A stretch of DNA of 64,000 bases from Psococerastis gibbosa (Eukaryota; Arthropoda; Insecta; Psocodea; Psocidae), in the NCBI GenBank assembly GCA_963971405.1, contig OZ020485.1, positions 45,505,469-45,569,468 of the forward strand, read 5' to 3'. Made by a program: the position numbers and the translations under genes. Below, one piece after another: positions 1 to 10,340 of this stretch. Each line of letters opens with the position of its first letter. Position 1 is the first letter of the stretch. The notes under the pieces were generated by a model. The model saw nothing but the letters and a program-made list of their open reading frames with translations, did not search any database and was not told where the DNA came from.

Positions 1-180
1 TGGGTTAGGTTAGCTGTTTACCTAGATTAAATTCATCATTTTTTTAACAAAAATATTTTTATATCAAATAAATATGATGTTAAGTTAGGTTACATTGAAT
101 TAGGATAGGTTAGATTAGCTTACATTGGGTAAGGATAGGTTGAGTTAGCCACAAACAAGCCATTAATAAATCTACCCCTC
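1..180. repeat. Degenerate TTAGG-like tract
   Basis: Repeated GGTTAGGTTA, TTAGGATAGG and similar pentamer-based words, interrupted by AT-rich spacers. TTAGG is the canonical arthropod telomere unit. Here it is diverged, so this is at best subtelomeric or a simple satellite. It is the reverse complement of 8758-8937. Confidence 0.7.
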
Positions 181-299
181 GCTGACAGTCCACTGTAAGC
201 TAAAGTGATTTTTGTTTTCGTAAATCTATCCAACACTTAGGTTGAAGCATGGTCATTATCGCATTATAGATATGTCTTAGGTTTAAAAGTTTGTTTTAA

Positions 300-660
300 G
301 TGATTGTATGTAAAGACATTGTTTATGAGGGAAGATTTTACTGATCATAAGAATAATTGCACAATTATGAGCGGAGGAGCACTATCTAACGAGGGGAACT
401 TTGTATGCAAAACATCTATAGCTCTAGATGGTGTTGTAAAATAATACAATTATAAAAACATAACCATACGTCATGATCCCGTTGTATATTTACATAATAT
501 GGAAGGTGAGGTTGATTCAATTACAACTGAAAACATAAAACTTTTTAAAGTGATTAAATGGTATAAAGGACAAGTCCCGTGCTGGGCAATTAATAAATCT
601 ATCCAACGCACAGGTTTAAGGGAAGTATTGATTTAGTAAACAGATAACCGTGTGCAGATT
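300..660 (+). mobile_element. Coding-like remnant of the fossil element, left arm
   Basis: A stretch about 120 codons long reads like protein on the plus strand (short in-frame blocks such as VVYLHNMEGEVDSI). I cannot assign it to a known gene. It lies on the same strand as the PolB fossil in this arm, so I infer it belongs to the same decayed element. Confidence 0.25.
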
Positions 661-969
661 CAAACCTGTTGAGAATCACCAGGTGCACTCAGTACACCCA
701 TCACACCAGGGGGTCCATTGTAAGCTAAGTGATTTTTGTTTTTGCATCAGTTGCACCCGGCAATGATAAAAACTATACTGAAGCATGGTTTCGTGCTAAA
801 AACGAACAACTTCTCCTCACTGATGACTCCACAATAAAATATCAACAAATAAACAAACAACATTTACAATATTAAAAATGGTAGGGGGGGGGGCCCTTTA
901 AAAGCAAAAGTGAACATTACAATTGCAAATACAAGTAAAGAAAAAATGTACGAATTAAGTAAAAAAAAA

Positions 970-1798
970 AAAAATTTAAACGTTAATAGAAAAACAATTG
1001 TGCAGGCAGATAACTGAAGTAATGTAGGCTAATAATAAAATATTGGTTGACAATCGACACTGAGAGAACATCCACTTTACAGTATGTATCCCAATTTTCA
1101 TTAAGTCTAGTTGCTAAGTAGGGACGTGATGTTATTGGGGTTGGAAGAAATTAGGTATTTTATGTGTCTTGAAACTTGTTATGCTGACGGAGTCCTTTAT
1201 GTTGTCCGGTAGGGAATTGTACAATGGAATAGACTTATACATAATATGCGAATGCATAAAGTGTTCCGTATTCGGTTTCAAAGTTTTTAGGTTGCGTCCG
1301 GTACCAAGTCTGGTATTAATGTTATGATGGACGAAATCACCTTGCCCAAGAATGGTTTTTGCCCTTTTTAAATCGAAAAAGTAGAAGTTGTTTTGCACAT
1401 AGCAATGGCAATGGGAGGGCATTGAATTCCTGAAAAAGAAGATTTGAAGGGTAGCGGCGAGGCTTCCCTATAGCTACCCTGATGGCTATTCTTACATCAG
1501 TTTCTAGGGAGCATATATGGGAAGAGTGAGCACCACCCCAGGCTAATATGCTATATTGGAAAATTGATTGGACTAAAGCATGATAAACTTACCTTACAGA
1601 GTGTCAACGTTAAGTGTACACCTTAGCATCCTTAATTTGTTATAGGTTCTTCTAATTCGTTTTGATGTTAGGAGGATTTGTTCATACCACTTGAGATGAT
1701 TATCAATGGTAACGCCTAAATATTTAATAGTATTTGCTTTTGCGATTATCTGACATGTGCATGGATTAAGGTTGCAATTATTATGGAGTATTAAACTG
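970..1798 (-). mobile_element. LINE 3' end, copy B (left arm)
   Basis: On the minus strand there are blocks typical of the C-terminal part of a non-LTR reverse transcriptase: IKYLGVTIDNHLKW, RRTYNKLRMLR, a segment reading GKPRRYPSNLLFQE, and PLYNSLPDNIKD near the end. The reading frame is broken between these blocks, and only about the last 250 residues of ORF2 plus a 3' UTR are present. It is Jockey/CR1-like; the clade is not certain. It lies directly against copy A. Confidence 0.7.
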
Positions 1799-1799
1799 A

Positions 1800-2330
1800 G
1801 ATAGAATAGAATAGAAGAATAGAATAATGTATTTCGTTCCTTCAATAATACATATACATGCACACCAATATAATGAGGTAGGGGTGGCCCAAAGGATTTC
1901 TCCCGTGCTGGGGACCCCTTAATACTATAATAACTAAGCTAAAACTTTATCGATAATAATTAATTTTATGTAGACTCTAAGTAACATCACTAAGTAAGGA
2001 AATAAGTAAGATCATATACTAAGATGGTTTATCACTCTGTTGAATCCGGGGTTGTTATGCTAACGCACTATTGCTGGAAGATTTCTTAGTTGATTTTGGG
2101 ACAGATGAAAGCTAATTTTACTAATGAATTTTTTTTTGTTGTAGATTTTTTTTATGAACTCAGGAAGGCTGTTATATAATGGAACTGATAGGTAAATGTG
2201 AGAATGTGTGAAAAGGGTAGTGTTATGATTGGGGATCTGAAGATTGCGACCAACACCAAGTCCAGTATAGCTAAAACTATGGAAGAATATATAGCCTTCA
2301 GTATTGGAGAGTTATGCTTTTAAGACACTT
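1800..2330 (-). mobile_element. LINE 3' end, copy A (left arm)
   Basis: A second copy of the same LINE family. Its minus-strand translation contains GLGVGRNL and PLYNSLPEFIKK, matching the same blocks in copy B. It ends in a 3' UTR carrying GGGGTCCCCAGCACGGGAG and an ATTCT-rich simple tail near 1800-1830. The related 3' ends at 48791 and 56887 carry a similar GGGGCCC motif. Confidence 0.65.
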
Positions 2331-2338
2331 ACCAATTT

Positions 2339-3300
2339 ATGGCCTCCTCATTAGATTCAGTAGTTAAAAATCTTGTTGATGCGGATGAAAATAAATTTAA
2401 AATTATGAAAACATGTTTTGTGGGTGAAAAATTAGACTTGATGTTGAGGAAGGGTGTCTTCCCCTATGAATATATAACGCACGAGTCACAATTTAATGAG
2501 GAACACTTACCTACAATCATTGCATTTTTTTTTTTTTTTTCTTTTTTAGTCAATTAACTCAAGAGTGGATTTCACAAGAAAAATATGACCATGCTCAAAA
2601 GGTGTGGAATGCTTTTGATATAAAGAATTTAGAAGAATACCAAGACTTGAATGTATTAAACAACACCCTTCTCTTTTGCGATGTTTTTGAAGCCTTTAGA
2701 GCCTAATGTTTTGAAAACGATAACCTCGAAATTTGTCACATGTACACTGCACCAGGGCTAGCTCTTCAGAGCTGTCTGAAAATATTAGTGGGTTTCGCTG
2801 GATGGAGGAGGAAGAAATCAAAAAATTTTAATGTAATGCTCGCACCTAATGAGGACGATGATGGGTTCATATTACATGTGGACTTGGAATATCCACAAAA
2901 ATTACATGATTTACATAATGAATACCCACTAGCAGCTGAACATTGTGTTGTAACTTCAGACATGATTTCTCCATATTGCAAGGAATTTCTCGCTGAAAAT
3001 AATATATCTTTAACATCCACCATCTCAATGCTTATTCCCAACTTAAACGATAAACATAACTATATAATACATTATCGAAATTTGAAGCAATGTTTAGAAT
3101 TGGCATTAAAATTAAAATGTATACATAAAATTTTAGCTTTTAAGCAAAGCGCTTGGATGCGACCCTTTATCGATTTTAATTAGCTTGTAATGATTTCGAG
3201 AAGGATTTTTATAAATTGAAAATTAATAGTATGTATGGGAAGACAATGGAGAATGTTAGAAATCACGCAAAATTATAGTTAGTTAACACTGGCAAACGAG
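2339..3300 (+). mobile_element. Fossil Polinton/Maverick-like DNA polymerase B, left arm
   Basis: Translated blocks resemble the protein-primed type B DNA polymerase of Polinton/Maverick elements and their virus relatives. Examples are GEKLDLMLRKGVFPYEY, a MYTAPGLAL block, the VDLEYPQKLHDLHNEYPLA block, and IIHYRNLKQCLELALKLK followed by the KTMENVRNH-type motif. The polymerase is incomplete and broken in several places. It has an identical partner in the right arm. The family assignment rests on my recognition of these motifs; an adintovirus-like or related PolB element is the alternative. Confidence 0.8.
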
Positions 3301-3479
3301 CTAGCAAACTTATCTCATCCCCTGCATTTAAAGATTTTAGGATTTTTTCAAACGATTTAATAGCAGTCCGATCAAAAAAAAAAAAAAATAATAATAATAA
3401 TAATATTTTGCTAAACAAACCAATACTTATTGGTCTAACCGTTCTCGAGCTATCCAAGGTAGTTAAGTACGAATTTCAT

Positions 3480-3704
3480 TATAACTTTGTAAAACAAAAG
3501 TATGGTGATAAATGATGAAATTCGCATACCAATCCATCAACAAGATATACTTATTACTCTACCATGTGAAAGCCGACTGCATATTGAAGGTGTGCTGGAA
3601 AAAGGTGTGACAACAATTGCTTATCAAGGTGAAGACTGGCTTAGCGCTAATGCTATGGCATACTTATTCTCCGAAATATGCTATGAACTCAATGGAATAA
3701 CTGT
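3480..3704 (+). mobile_element. Second gene of the fossil element, possible capsid-like protein (left arm, cut by gap)
   Basis: The plus strand shows an N-terminal segment with IRIPIHQQDILITLPCESRL and a FSEICYELNG block. I associate this sequence type with invertebrate proteins encoded by Polinton-like or virus-like elements, possibly a capsid-like jelly-roll protein, but I cannot prove it here. It follows the PolB fossil on the same strand and runs into the gap. Confidence 0.4.
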
Positions 3705-3904
3705 NNNNNNNNNNNNNNNNNNNNNNNNNNNNNNNNNNNNNNNNNNNNNNNNNNNNNNNNNNNNNNNNNNNNNNNNNNNNNNNNNNNNNNNNNNNNNNNN
3801 NNNNNNNNNNNNNNNNNNNNNNNNNNNNNNNNNNNNNNNNNNNNNNNNNNNNNNNNNNNNNNNNNNNNNNNNNNNNNNNNNNNNNNNNNNNNNNNNNNNN
3901 NNNN
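3705..3904. other. Assembly gap (200 N)
   Basis: A run of exactly 200 N, a round size typical of a gap of unknown length. It sits where the left arm of the inverted repeat ends. Confidence 0.99.
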
Positions 3905-4330
3905 TTAGCCGCTAACTTAACCTATCCTAACCAATGTAACCTAATCTAACCTATCCTAATTCAATGTAACCTAACTTAACATCATATTTATTTGATATAA
4001 AAATATTTTTGTTAAAAAAATGATGAATTTAATCTAGGTAAACAGCTAACCTAACCCAATGTAACCTAATCTGGCCTATCCTAATCCAATGTAATCTAAT
4101 CTAACCTATCCTAATTCAATGTAACCTAACTTAACATCATATTTATTTGATATAAAAAATATTTTTGTTTAAAAAAAAATGATGAATTTAATCTAGGTAA
4201 ACAGCTAACCTAACCCAATGTAACCTAATCTGGCCTATACTAATCCAATGTAACCTACCCTAACTTGATATAAAAATTTAACCTAGCCTAATATTATAAC
4301 TTAACCTGTCCTAGCCAATGTAACTAAATC
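3905..4330. repeat. TAACC-type tandem tract, about 157-base period
   Basis: Words such as TAACCTAATCTAACC and AACCTATCCTAATTCAATG alternate with an AT-rich spacer (GATATAAAAATATTTTTG). The block at about 3950 recurs at about 4107. The same sequence recurs in direct orientation at 8795-9060, and its reverse complement at 1-180. Confidence 0.75.
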
Positions 4331-4683
4331 TAACATAGAAAACACGACTGCCTGGTATATTGCACACCTATTGTGAGAAACTGAGACTTAGTTGGATTAT
4401 TGAAAATTCATTTTTATAAACACGGCTGGTGGGTATATTGAACACCTATTGTGGGATTAATACATTTCTTTAAGATGCTGAGTGCATTTATTATATCGGC
4501 GTACCTGAATTAATAGCGATGTGTCATAATCTTAATGCGAGGGGGACTAAAATGGCCACCAACCTTATGCACTCCAATATATAAAGGGTTGTCTGCATGG
4601 CAAATAAAGGGACTGTCTACTCATCAGCGACTGCTTATATGAATATGTACCTTTAACTGGTATTGTACATCAACTATTGTAAA
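4331..4683. other. Unassigned AT-rich spacer
   Basis: No gene seen. The first 150 bases (to about 4480) are repeated at 9054-9210 in direct orientation. The remainder looks unique within the window. Confidence 0.6.
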
Positions 4684-4955
4684 TGAATGTAAACCATTTT
4701 ATGATATACAAATTTTATAATACACATATTTTAAAAGAAATCAATGTCTTTTCATACAATCACTTAAAACAAGCTTTTAAGCCTAAGACTTATCTATAAT
4801 ACAATAATGACCATGAGCTAAACGAATGTAAACCATTTTATGATATACAAATTTTATAATACACATATTTTAAAAGAAATCAATGTCTTTACATACAATC
4901 ACTTAAAACAAACTTTTAAACCTAAGACATATCTATAATGCGATAATGACCCGGA
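4684..4955. repeat. Two-unit tandem repeat, 141-base period
   Basis: The unit beginning GAATGTAAACCATTTTATG occurs near 4683 and again near 4823, each continuing to the ATCACTTAAAACAA block and the AATGACC end. The second unit runs into the sequence that is also found at 8617-8700. Confidence 0.8.
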
Positions 4956-4964
4956 AACGTTCGG

Positions 4965-5455
4965 GGATGCTTCATCCTGCATGTAGTATTGTTTCCGGAA
5001 ATTGAGAAAATGTTCATACAATACAGCAACAACCTTTTTGTTGAAGTTCGCCTGTAGCGGATGGTATGGATAGCATTCTGAGCCGAGGAATAGTTGCATT
5101 TGTCGTACAGCACATTGATCGAAGGCAGTAGCGTCTTTCAAATATCATCTGCTCGTGCTGCTTGGAAGCCATAATAGCAAACCGTGGTTTTTCACTTGAA
5201 GAAATCATTCGCACAGGGTTTCGCACATGATCAACAGTTATTCCATTGAGTTCATAGCATATTTCGGAGAATAAGTGTGCCATAGCATTAGCGCTAAGCC
5301 AGTCTTCACCTTGATAAGCAATTGTTGTCACACACCTTTTTCCAGCACACCTTCAATATGCAGTCGGCTTTCACATGGTAGAGTAATAAGTATATCTTGT
5401 TGATGGATTGGTATGCGAATTTCATCATTTATCACCATACTTTTGTTTTACAAAG
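4965..5455 (-). mobile_element. Second gene of the fossil element, possible capsid-like protein (right arm)
   Basis: Counterpart of 3480-3704 that continues further inward because no gap interrupts it. After the CYELNGITVDHVRNP block it goes on for about 80 more residues. It is a broken remnant. The arm ends in sequence shared with the tandem repeat at 4684-4955. Confidence 0.4.
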
Positions 5456-5639
5456 TTATAATGAAATTCGTACTTAACTACCTTGGATAGCTCGAGAACG
5501 GTTAGACCAATAAGTATTGGTTTGTTTAGCAAAATATTATTATTATTATTATTTTTTTTTTTTTTTGATCGGACTGCTATTAAATCGTTTGAAAAAATCC
5601 TAAAATCTTTAAATGCAGGGGATGAGATAAGTTTGCTAG

Positions 5640-6599
5640 CTCGTTTGCCAGTGTTAACTAACTATAATTTTGCGTGATTTCTAACATTCTCCATTGTCTT
5701 CCCATACATACTATTAATTTTCAATTTATAAAAATCCTTCTCGAAATCATTACAAGCTAATTAAAATCGATAAAGGGTCGCATCCAAGCGCTTTGCTTAA
5801 AAGCTAAAATTTTATGTATACATTTTAATTTTAATGCCAATTCTAAACATTGCTTCAAATTTCGATAATGTATTATATAGTTATGTTTATCGTTTAAGTT
5901 GGGAATAAGCATTGAGATGGTGGATGTTAAAGATATATTATTTTCAGCGAGAAATTCCTTGCAATATGGAGAAATCATGTCTGAAGTTACAACACAATGT
6001 TCAGCTGCTAGTGGGTATTCATTATGTAAATCATGTAATTTTTGTGGATATTCCAAGTCCACATGTAATATGAACCCATCATCGTCCTCATTAGGTGCGA
6101 GCATTACATTAAAATTTTTTGATTTCTTCCTCCTCCATCCAGCGAAACCCACTAATATTTTCAGACAGCTCTGAAGAGCTAGCCCTGGTGCAGTGTACAT
6201 GTGACAAATTTCGAGGTTATCGTTTTCAAAACATTAGGCTCTAAAGGCTTCAAAAACATCGCAAAAGAGAAGGGTGTTGTTTAATACATTCAAGTCTTGG
6301 TATTCTTCTAAATTCTTTATATCAAAAGCATTCCACACCTTTTGAGCATGGTCATATTTTTCTTGTGAAATCCACTCTTGAGTTAATTGACTAAAAAAGA
6401 AAAAAAAAAAAAATGCAATGATTGTAGGTAAGTGTTCCTCATTAAATTGTGACTCGTGCGTTATATATTCATAGGGGAAGACACCCTTCCTCAACATCAA
6501 GTCTAATTTTTCACCCACAAAACATGTTTTCATAATTTTAAATTTATTTTCATCCGCATCAACAAGATTTTTAACTACTGAATCTAATGAGGAGGCCAT
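5640..6599 (-). mobile_element. Fossil Polinton/Maverick-like DNA polymerase B, right arm
   Basis: Mirror copy of 2339-3300, with the same PolB blocks, incomplete and broken in several places. That two essentially identical decayed copies face each other means the decay came before the duplication (or before the assembly error), so the palindrome is much younger than the element. Confidence 0.8.
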
Positions 6600-6607
6600 A
6601 AATTGGT

Positions 6608-7138
6608 AAGTGTCTTAAAAGCATAACTCTCCAATACTGAAGGCTATATATTCTTCCATAGTTTTAGCTATACTGGACTTGGTGTTGGTCGCAATCTTCA
6701 GATCCCCAATCATAACACTACCCTTTTCACACATTCTCACATTTACCTATCAGTTCCATTATATAACAGCCTTCCTGAGTTCATAAAAAAAATCTACAAC
6801 AAAAAAAAATTCATTAGTAAAATTAGCTTTCATCTGTCCCAAAATCAACTAAGAAATCTTCCAGCAATAGTGCGTTAGCATAACAACCCCGGATTCAACA
6901 GAGTGATAAACCATCTTAGTATATGATCTTACTTATTTCCTTACTTAGTGATGTTACTTAGAGTCTACATAAAATTAATTATTATCGATAAAGTTTTAGC
7001 TTAGTTATTATAGTATTAAGGGGTCCCCAGCACGGGAGAAATCCTTTGGGCCACCCCTACCTCATTATATTGGTGTGCATGTATATGTATTATTGAAGGA
7101 ACGAAATACATTATTCTATTCTTCTATTCTATTCTATC
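6608..7138 (+). mobile_element. LINE 3' end, copy A (right arm)
   Basis: Mirror copy of 1800-2330, in sense orientation here. PLYNSLPEFIKK lies near 6750-6790, the 3' UTR hairpin-like motif near 7020, and the ATTCT simple tail at about 7110-7138. Confidence 0.65.
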
Positions 7139-7139
7139 T

Positions 7140-7970
7140 CAGTTTAATACTCCATAATAATTGCAACCTTAATCCATGCACATGTCAGATAATCGCAAAA
7201 GCAAATACTATTAAATATTTAGGCGTTACCATTGATAATCATCTCAAGTGGTATGAACAAATCCTCCTAACATCAAAACGAATTAGAAGAACCTATAACA
7301 AATTAAGGATGCTAAGGTGTACACTTAACGTTGACACTCTGTAAGGTAAGTTTATCATGCTTTAGTCCAATCAATTTTCCAATATAGCATATTAGCCTGG
7401 GGTGGTGCTCACTCTTCCCATATATGCTCCCTAGAAACTGATGTAAGAATAGCCATCAGGGTAGCTATAGGGAAGCCTCGCCGCTACCCTTCAAATCTTC
7501 TTTTTCAGGAATTCAATGCCCTCCCATTGCCATTGCTATGTGCAAAACAACTTCTACTTTTTCGATTTAAAAAGGGCAAAAACCATTCTTGGGCAAGGTG
7601 ATTTCGTCCATCATAACATTAATACCAGACTTGGTACCGGACGCAACCTAAAAACTTTGAAACCGAATACGGAACACTTTATGCATTCGCATATTATGTA
7701 TAAGTCTATTCCATTGTACAATTCCCTACCGGACAACATAAAGGACTCCGTCAGCATAACAAGTTTCAAGACACATAAAATACCTAATTTCTTCCAACCC
7801 CAATAACATCACGTCCCTACTTAGCAACTAGACTTAATGAAAATTGGGATACATACTGTAAAGTGGATGTTCTCTCAGTGTCGATTGTCAACCAATATTT
7901 TATTATTAGCCTACATTACTTCAGTTATCTGCCTGCACAATTGTTTTTCTATTAACGTTTAAATTTTTTT
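7140..7970 (+). mobile_element. LINE 3' end, copy B (right arm)
   Basis: Mirror copy of 970-1798. The IKYLGVTID motif lies near 7215, a GKPRRYPS segment near 7470, and PLYNSLPDNIKD near 7710-7745. It follows directly on the tail of copy A, so two 5'-truncated insertions of one family lie head to tail. Confidence 0.7.
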
Positions 7971-8279
7971 TTTTTTTACTTAATTCGTACATTTTTTCTT
8001 TACTTGTATTTGCAATTGTAATGTTCACTTTTGCTTTTAAAGGGCCCCCCCCCCTACCATTTTTAATATTGTAAATGTTGTTTGTTTATTTGTTGATATT
8101 TTATTGTGGAGTCATCAGTGAGGAGAAGTTGTTCGTTTTTAGCACGAAACCATGCTTCAGTATAGTTTTTATCATTGCCGGGTGCAACTGATGCAAAAAC
8201 AAAAATCACTTAGCTTACAATGGACCCCCTGGTGTGATGGGTGTACTGAGTGCACCTGGTGATTCTCAACAGGTTTGAA

Positions 8280-8640
8280 TCTGCACACGGTTATCTGTTT
8301 ACTAAATCAATACTTCCCTTAAACCTGTGCGTTGGATAGATTTATTAATTGCCCAGCACGGGACTTGTCCTTTATACCATTTAATCACTTTAAAAAGTTT
8401 TATGTTTTCAGTTGTAATTGAATCAACCTCACCTTCCATATTATGTAAATATACAACGGGATCATGACGTATGGTTATGTTTTTATAATTGTATTATTTT
8501 ACAACACCATCTAGAGCTATAGATGTTTTGCATACAAAGTTCCCCTCGTTAGATAGTGCTCCTCCGCTCATAATTGTGCAATTATTCTTATGATCAGTAA
8601 AATCTTCCCTCATAAACAATGTCTTTACATACAATCACTT
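8280..8640 (-). mobile_element. Coding-like remnant of the fossil element, right arm
   Basis: Mirror copy of 300-660 and equally unassigned. It is recorded separately because it belongs to the second arm. Confidence 0.25.
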
Positions 8641-8794
8641 AAAACAAACTTTTAAACCTAAGACATATCTATAATGCGATAATGACCATGCTTCAACCTA
8701 AGTGTTGGATAGATTTACGAAAACAAAAATCACTTTAGCTTACAGTGGACTGTCAGCGAGGGGTAGATTTATTAATGGCTTGTTTGTGGCTAAC

Positions 8795-9060
8795 TCAACC
8801 TATCCTTACCCAATGTAAGCTAATCTAACCTATCCTAATTCAATGTAACCTAACTTAACATCATATTTATTTGATATAAAAATATTTTTGTTAAAAAAAT
8901 GATGAATTTAATCTAGGTAAACAGCTAACCTAACCCAATGTAACCTAATCTGGCCTATCCTAATCCAATGTAACCTACCCTAACTTGATATAAAAATTTA
9001 AGCTAGCCTAATATTATAACTTAACCTGTCCTAGCCCAATGTAACTAAATCTAACATAGA
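8795..9060. repeat. TAACC-type tract, right side
   Basis: Direct copy of 3905-4330 with one spacer period fewer. It extends beyond the right arm and continues the telomere-like TAACC words to about 9050. Confidence 0.7.
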
Positions 9061-9330
9061 AAACACGACTGCCTGGTATATTGCACACCCATTGTGAGAA
9101 ACTGAGACTTAGTTGGGATTATTGAAAATTCATTTTTATAAACATGGCTGGTGGGTATATTGAACACCTATTGTGGGATTAATACATTTCTTTTAAGATA
9201 CTGAGTGCAACGCCGAGTCCCACCCTTACCGTCTATCATTCGTGGGTAGTCCACTGTTTCAAATTAGGTAATTAATATGTGCATTATTCAATGGCGCTCA
9301 CCCTCACTGGTCTATCTATCCCTGTCTCCC
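9061..9330. other. Unassigned flank
   Basis: The first 150 bases duplicate 4331-4480. The rest, just before the satellite array, has no coding or repeat signal I recognise. Confidence 0.5.
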
Positions 9331-10050
9331 ATTAGCTCAAGCGTGTTCGTCGATGTAAATGTAGCTGATAAAAAATTAATAAGAAAAAAACTTATATTAA
9401 TTTATTTTAAGGTTTTTAAATACTATGGGTGTCTATATTTAGCTTATCTTTACTCAATGTAGTGTACTAAACATTATGCATTAGCTCAAGCGTGTTCATC
9501 GATGTAAATGTAGCTGATAAAAAAAATTAATAAGAAAAAACTTATATTAATTTATTTAACGGTCTTCAAATACTATGGGTGTCTATATTTAGCTTATGTT
9601 TACTTAATGTAGTGTACTTAACATTATTAATTAGCACAATCGTGTTCACCGATGTAAATTTATCTGATAATAAATAATTAAGAAAAAAACTTATATTAAT
9701 TTATTTTACGGTCTTTAAATACTATGGGTGTCTATATTTAGCTTATGTTTACTTATTGTAGTGTACTTAACATTATGCATTAGCTCAAGCGTGGTCATCG
9801 ATGTAAATTTAGCTGATAATAAATAATTAAGAAAAAACTTATATTAATTTATTTTACGGTCTTTAAATACTATGGGTGTCTATATTTAGCTTATGTTTAC
9901 TCAATGTAGTGTACTAAACATTATGCATTAGCTCAAGCGTGTTCATCGATGTAAATATAGCTGATTAAAAAAAAATAAGAAAAAAAAATTATATTAATTT
10001 ATTTTAAGGTTTTTAAATACTACGGGTGTCTATATTTAGCTTATGTTTAC
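9331..10050. repeat. 149-base satellite, five units
   Basis: Units start ATTAGCTCAAGCGTGTTCAT at 9331, 9480, 9630, 9779 and 9927, spaced 149, 150, 149 and 148 bases. The last unit is partial. Each contains GATGTAAAT, an ACTTATATTAATTTATTTTA block and TACTATGGGTGTCTATATTT. Units differ by a few percent. The short frames inside are not genes. Confidence 0.95.
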
Positions 10051-10091
10051 CTGGGTTATAAAAAAAAAAAACAATCATAGTGCCATAGAAA

Positions 10092-10340
10092 GACCACCCA
10101 CGGGTCTCGACGGGGGTGGGGTAAGTCCCAGCACCTCAGACCACCCACGAGGGGTAGATGGGATAGCTCGACGGGGGGTGGGATAAGTCCCAGCACCTCA
10201 GACCACCCACGAGGGGTAGCATGATGGGTAGATGGGATAGCTCGACGGGGGGTAGGGTAAGTCCCAGCACCTCAGACCACCCACGAGGGGTAGCATGATG
10301 GGTAGATGGGATAGCTCGACGGGGGGTGGGGTAAGTCCCA
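10092..10340. repeat. GC-rich minisatellite with growing units
   Basis: Four units begin GACCACCCACG at 10092, 10139, 10201 and 10275. They are 47, 62, 74 and about 66 bases long. Each ends in GTAAGTCCCAGCACCTCA. The size steps come from gain of GAGGGGTAGATGGGATAGCT and then GCATGATGG, so successive units look built by stepwise insertion. Confidence 0.9.

Larger units (their letters stand above)
1..3704. repeat. Left arm of a 3.7 kb inverted repeat
   Basis: Base 1 pairs with base 8937 and base 3704 with base 5234, so this arm is the reverse complement of 5234-8937 over its whole length. The arms differ by only a handful of substitutions and small length differences in homopolymers or short repeats. 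The arm runs off the window start and stops exactly at the N gap. It contains, in order, TTAGG-like sequence, coding-like fossil sequence, two LINE ends on the minus strand, and PolB-type fossil sequence on the plus strand. Confidence 0.95.
5234..8937. repeat. Right arm of the 3.7 kb inverted repeat
   Basis: Mirror copy of 1-3704. Unlike the left arm, its inner end is not cut by the gap: the element sequence continues from 5234 inwards to about 4965. Its outer end continues past 8937 into more TAACC-type sequence, whose mirror would lie left of the window. Confidence 0.95.

Noticed and set aside
1-180. A true chromosome end at the window start
   Set aside because: The TTAGG-like words are degenerate and the same tract also occurs twice internally, so no functional telomere is supported.
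9277-9462. Short frame at the start of the satellite
   Set aside because: It begins in the flank and is closed inside the first satellite unit; other units do not keep it.
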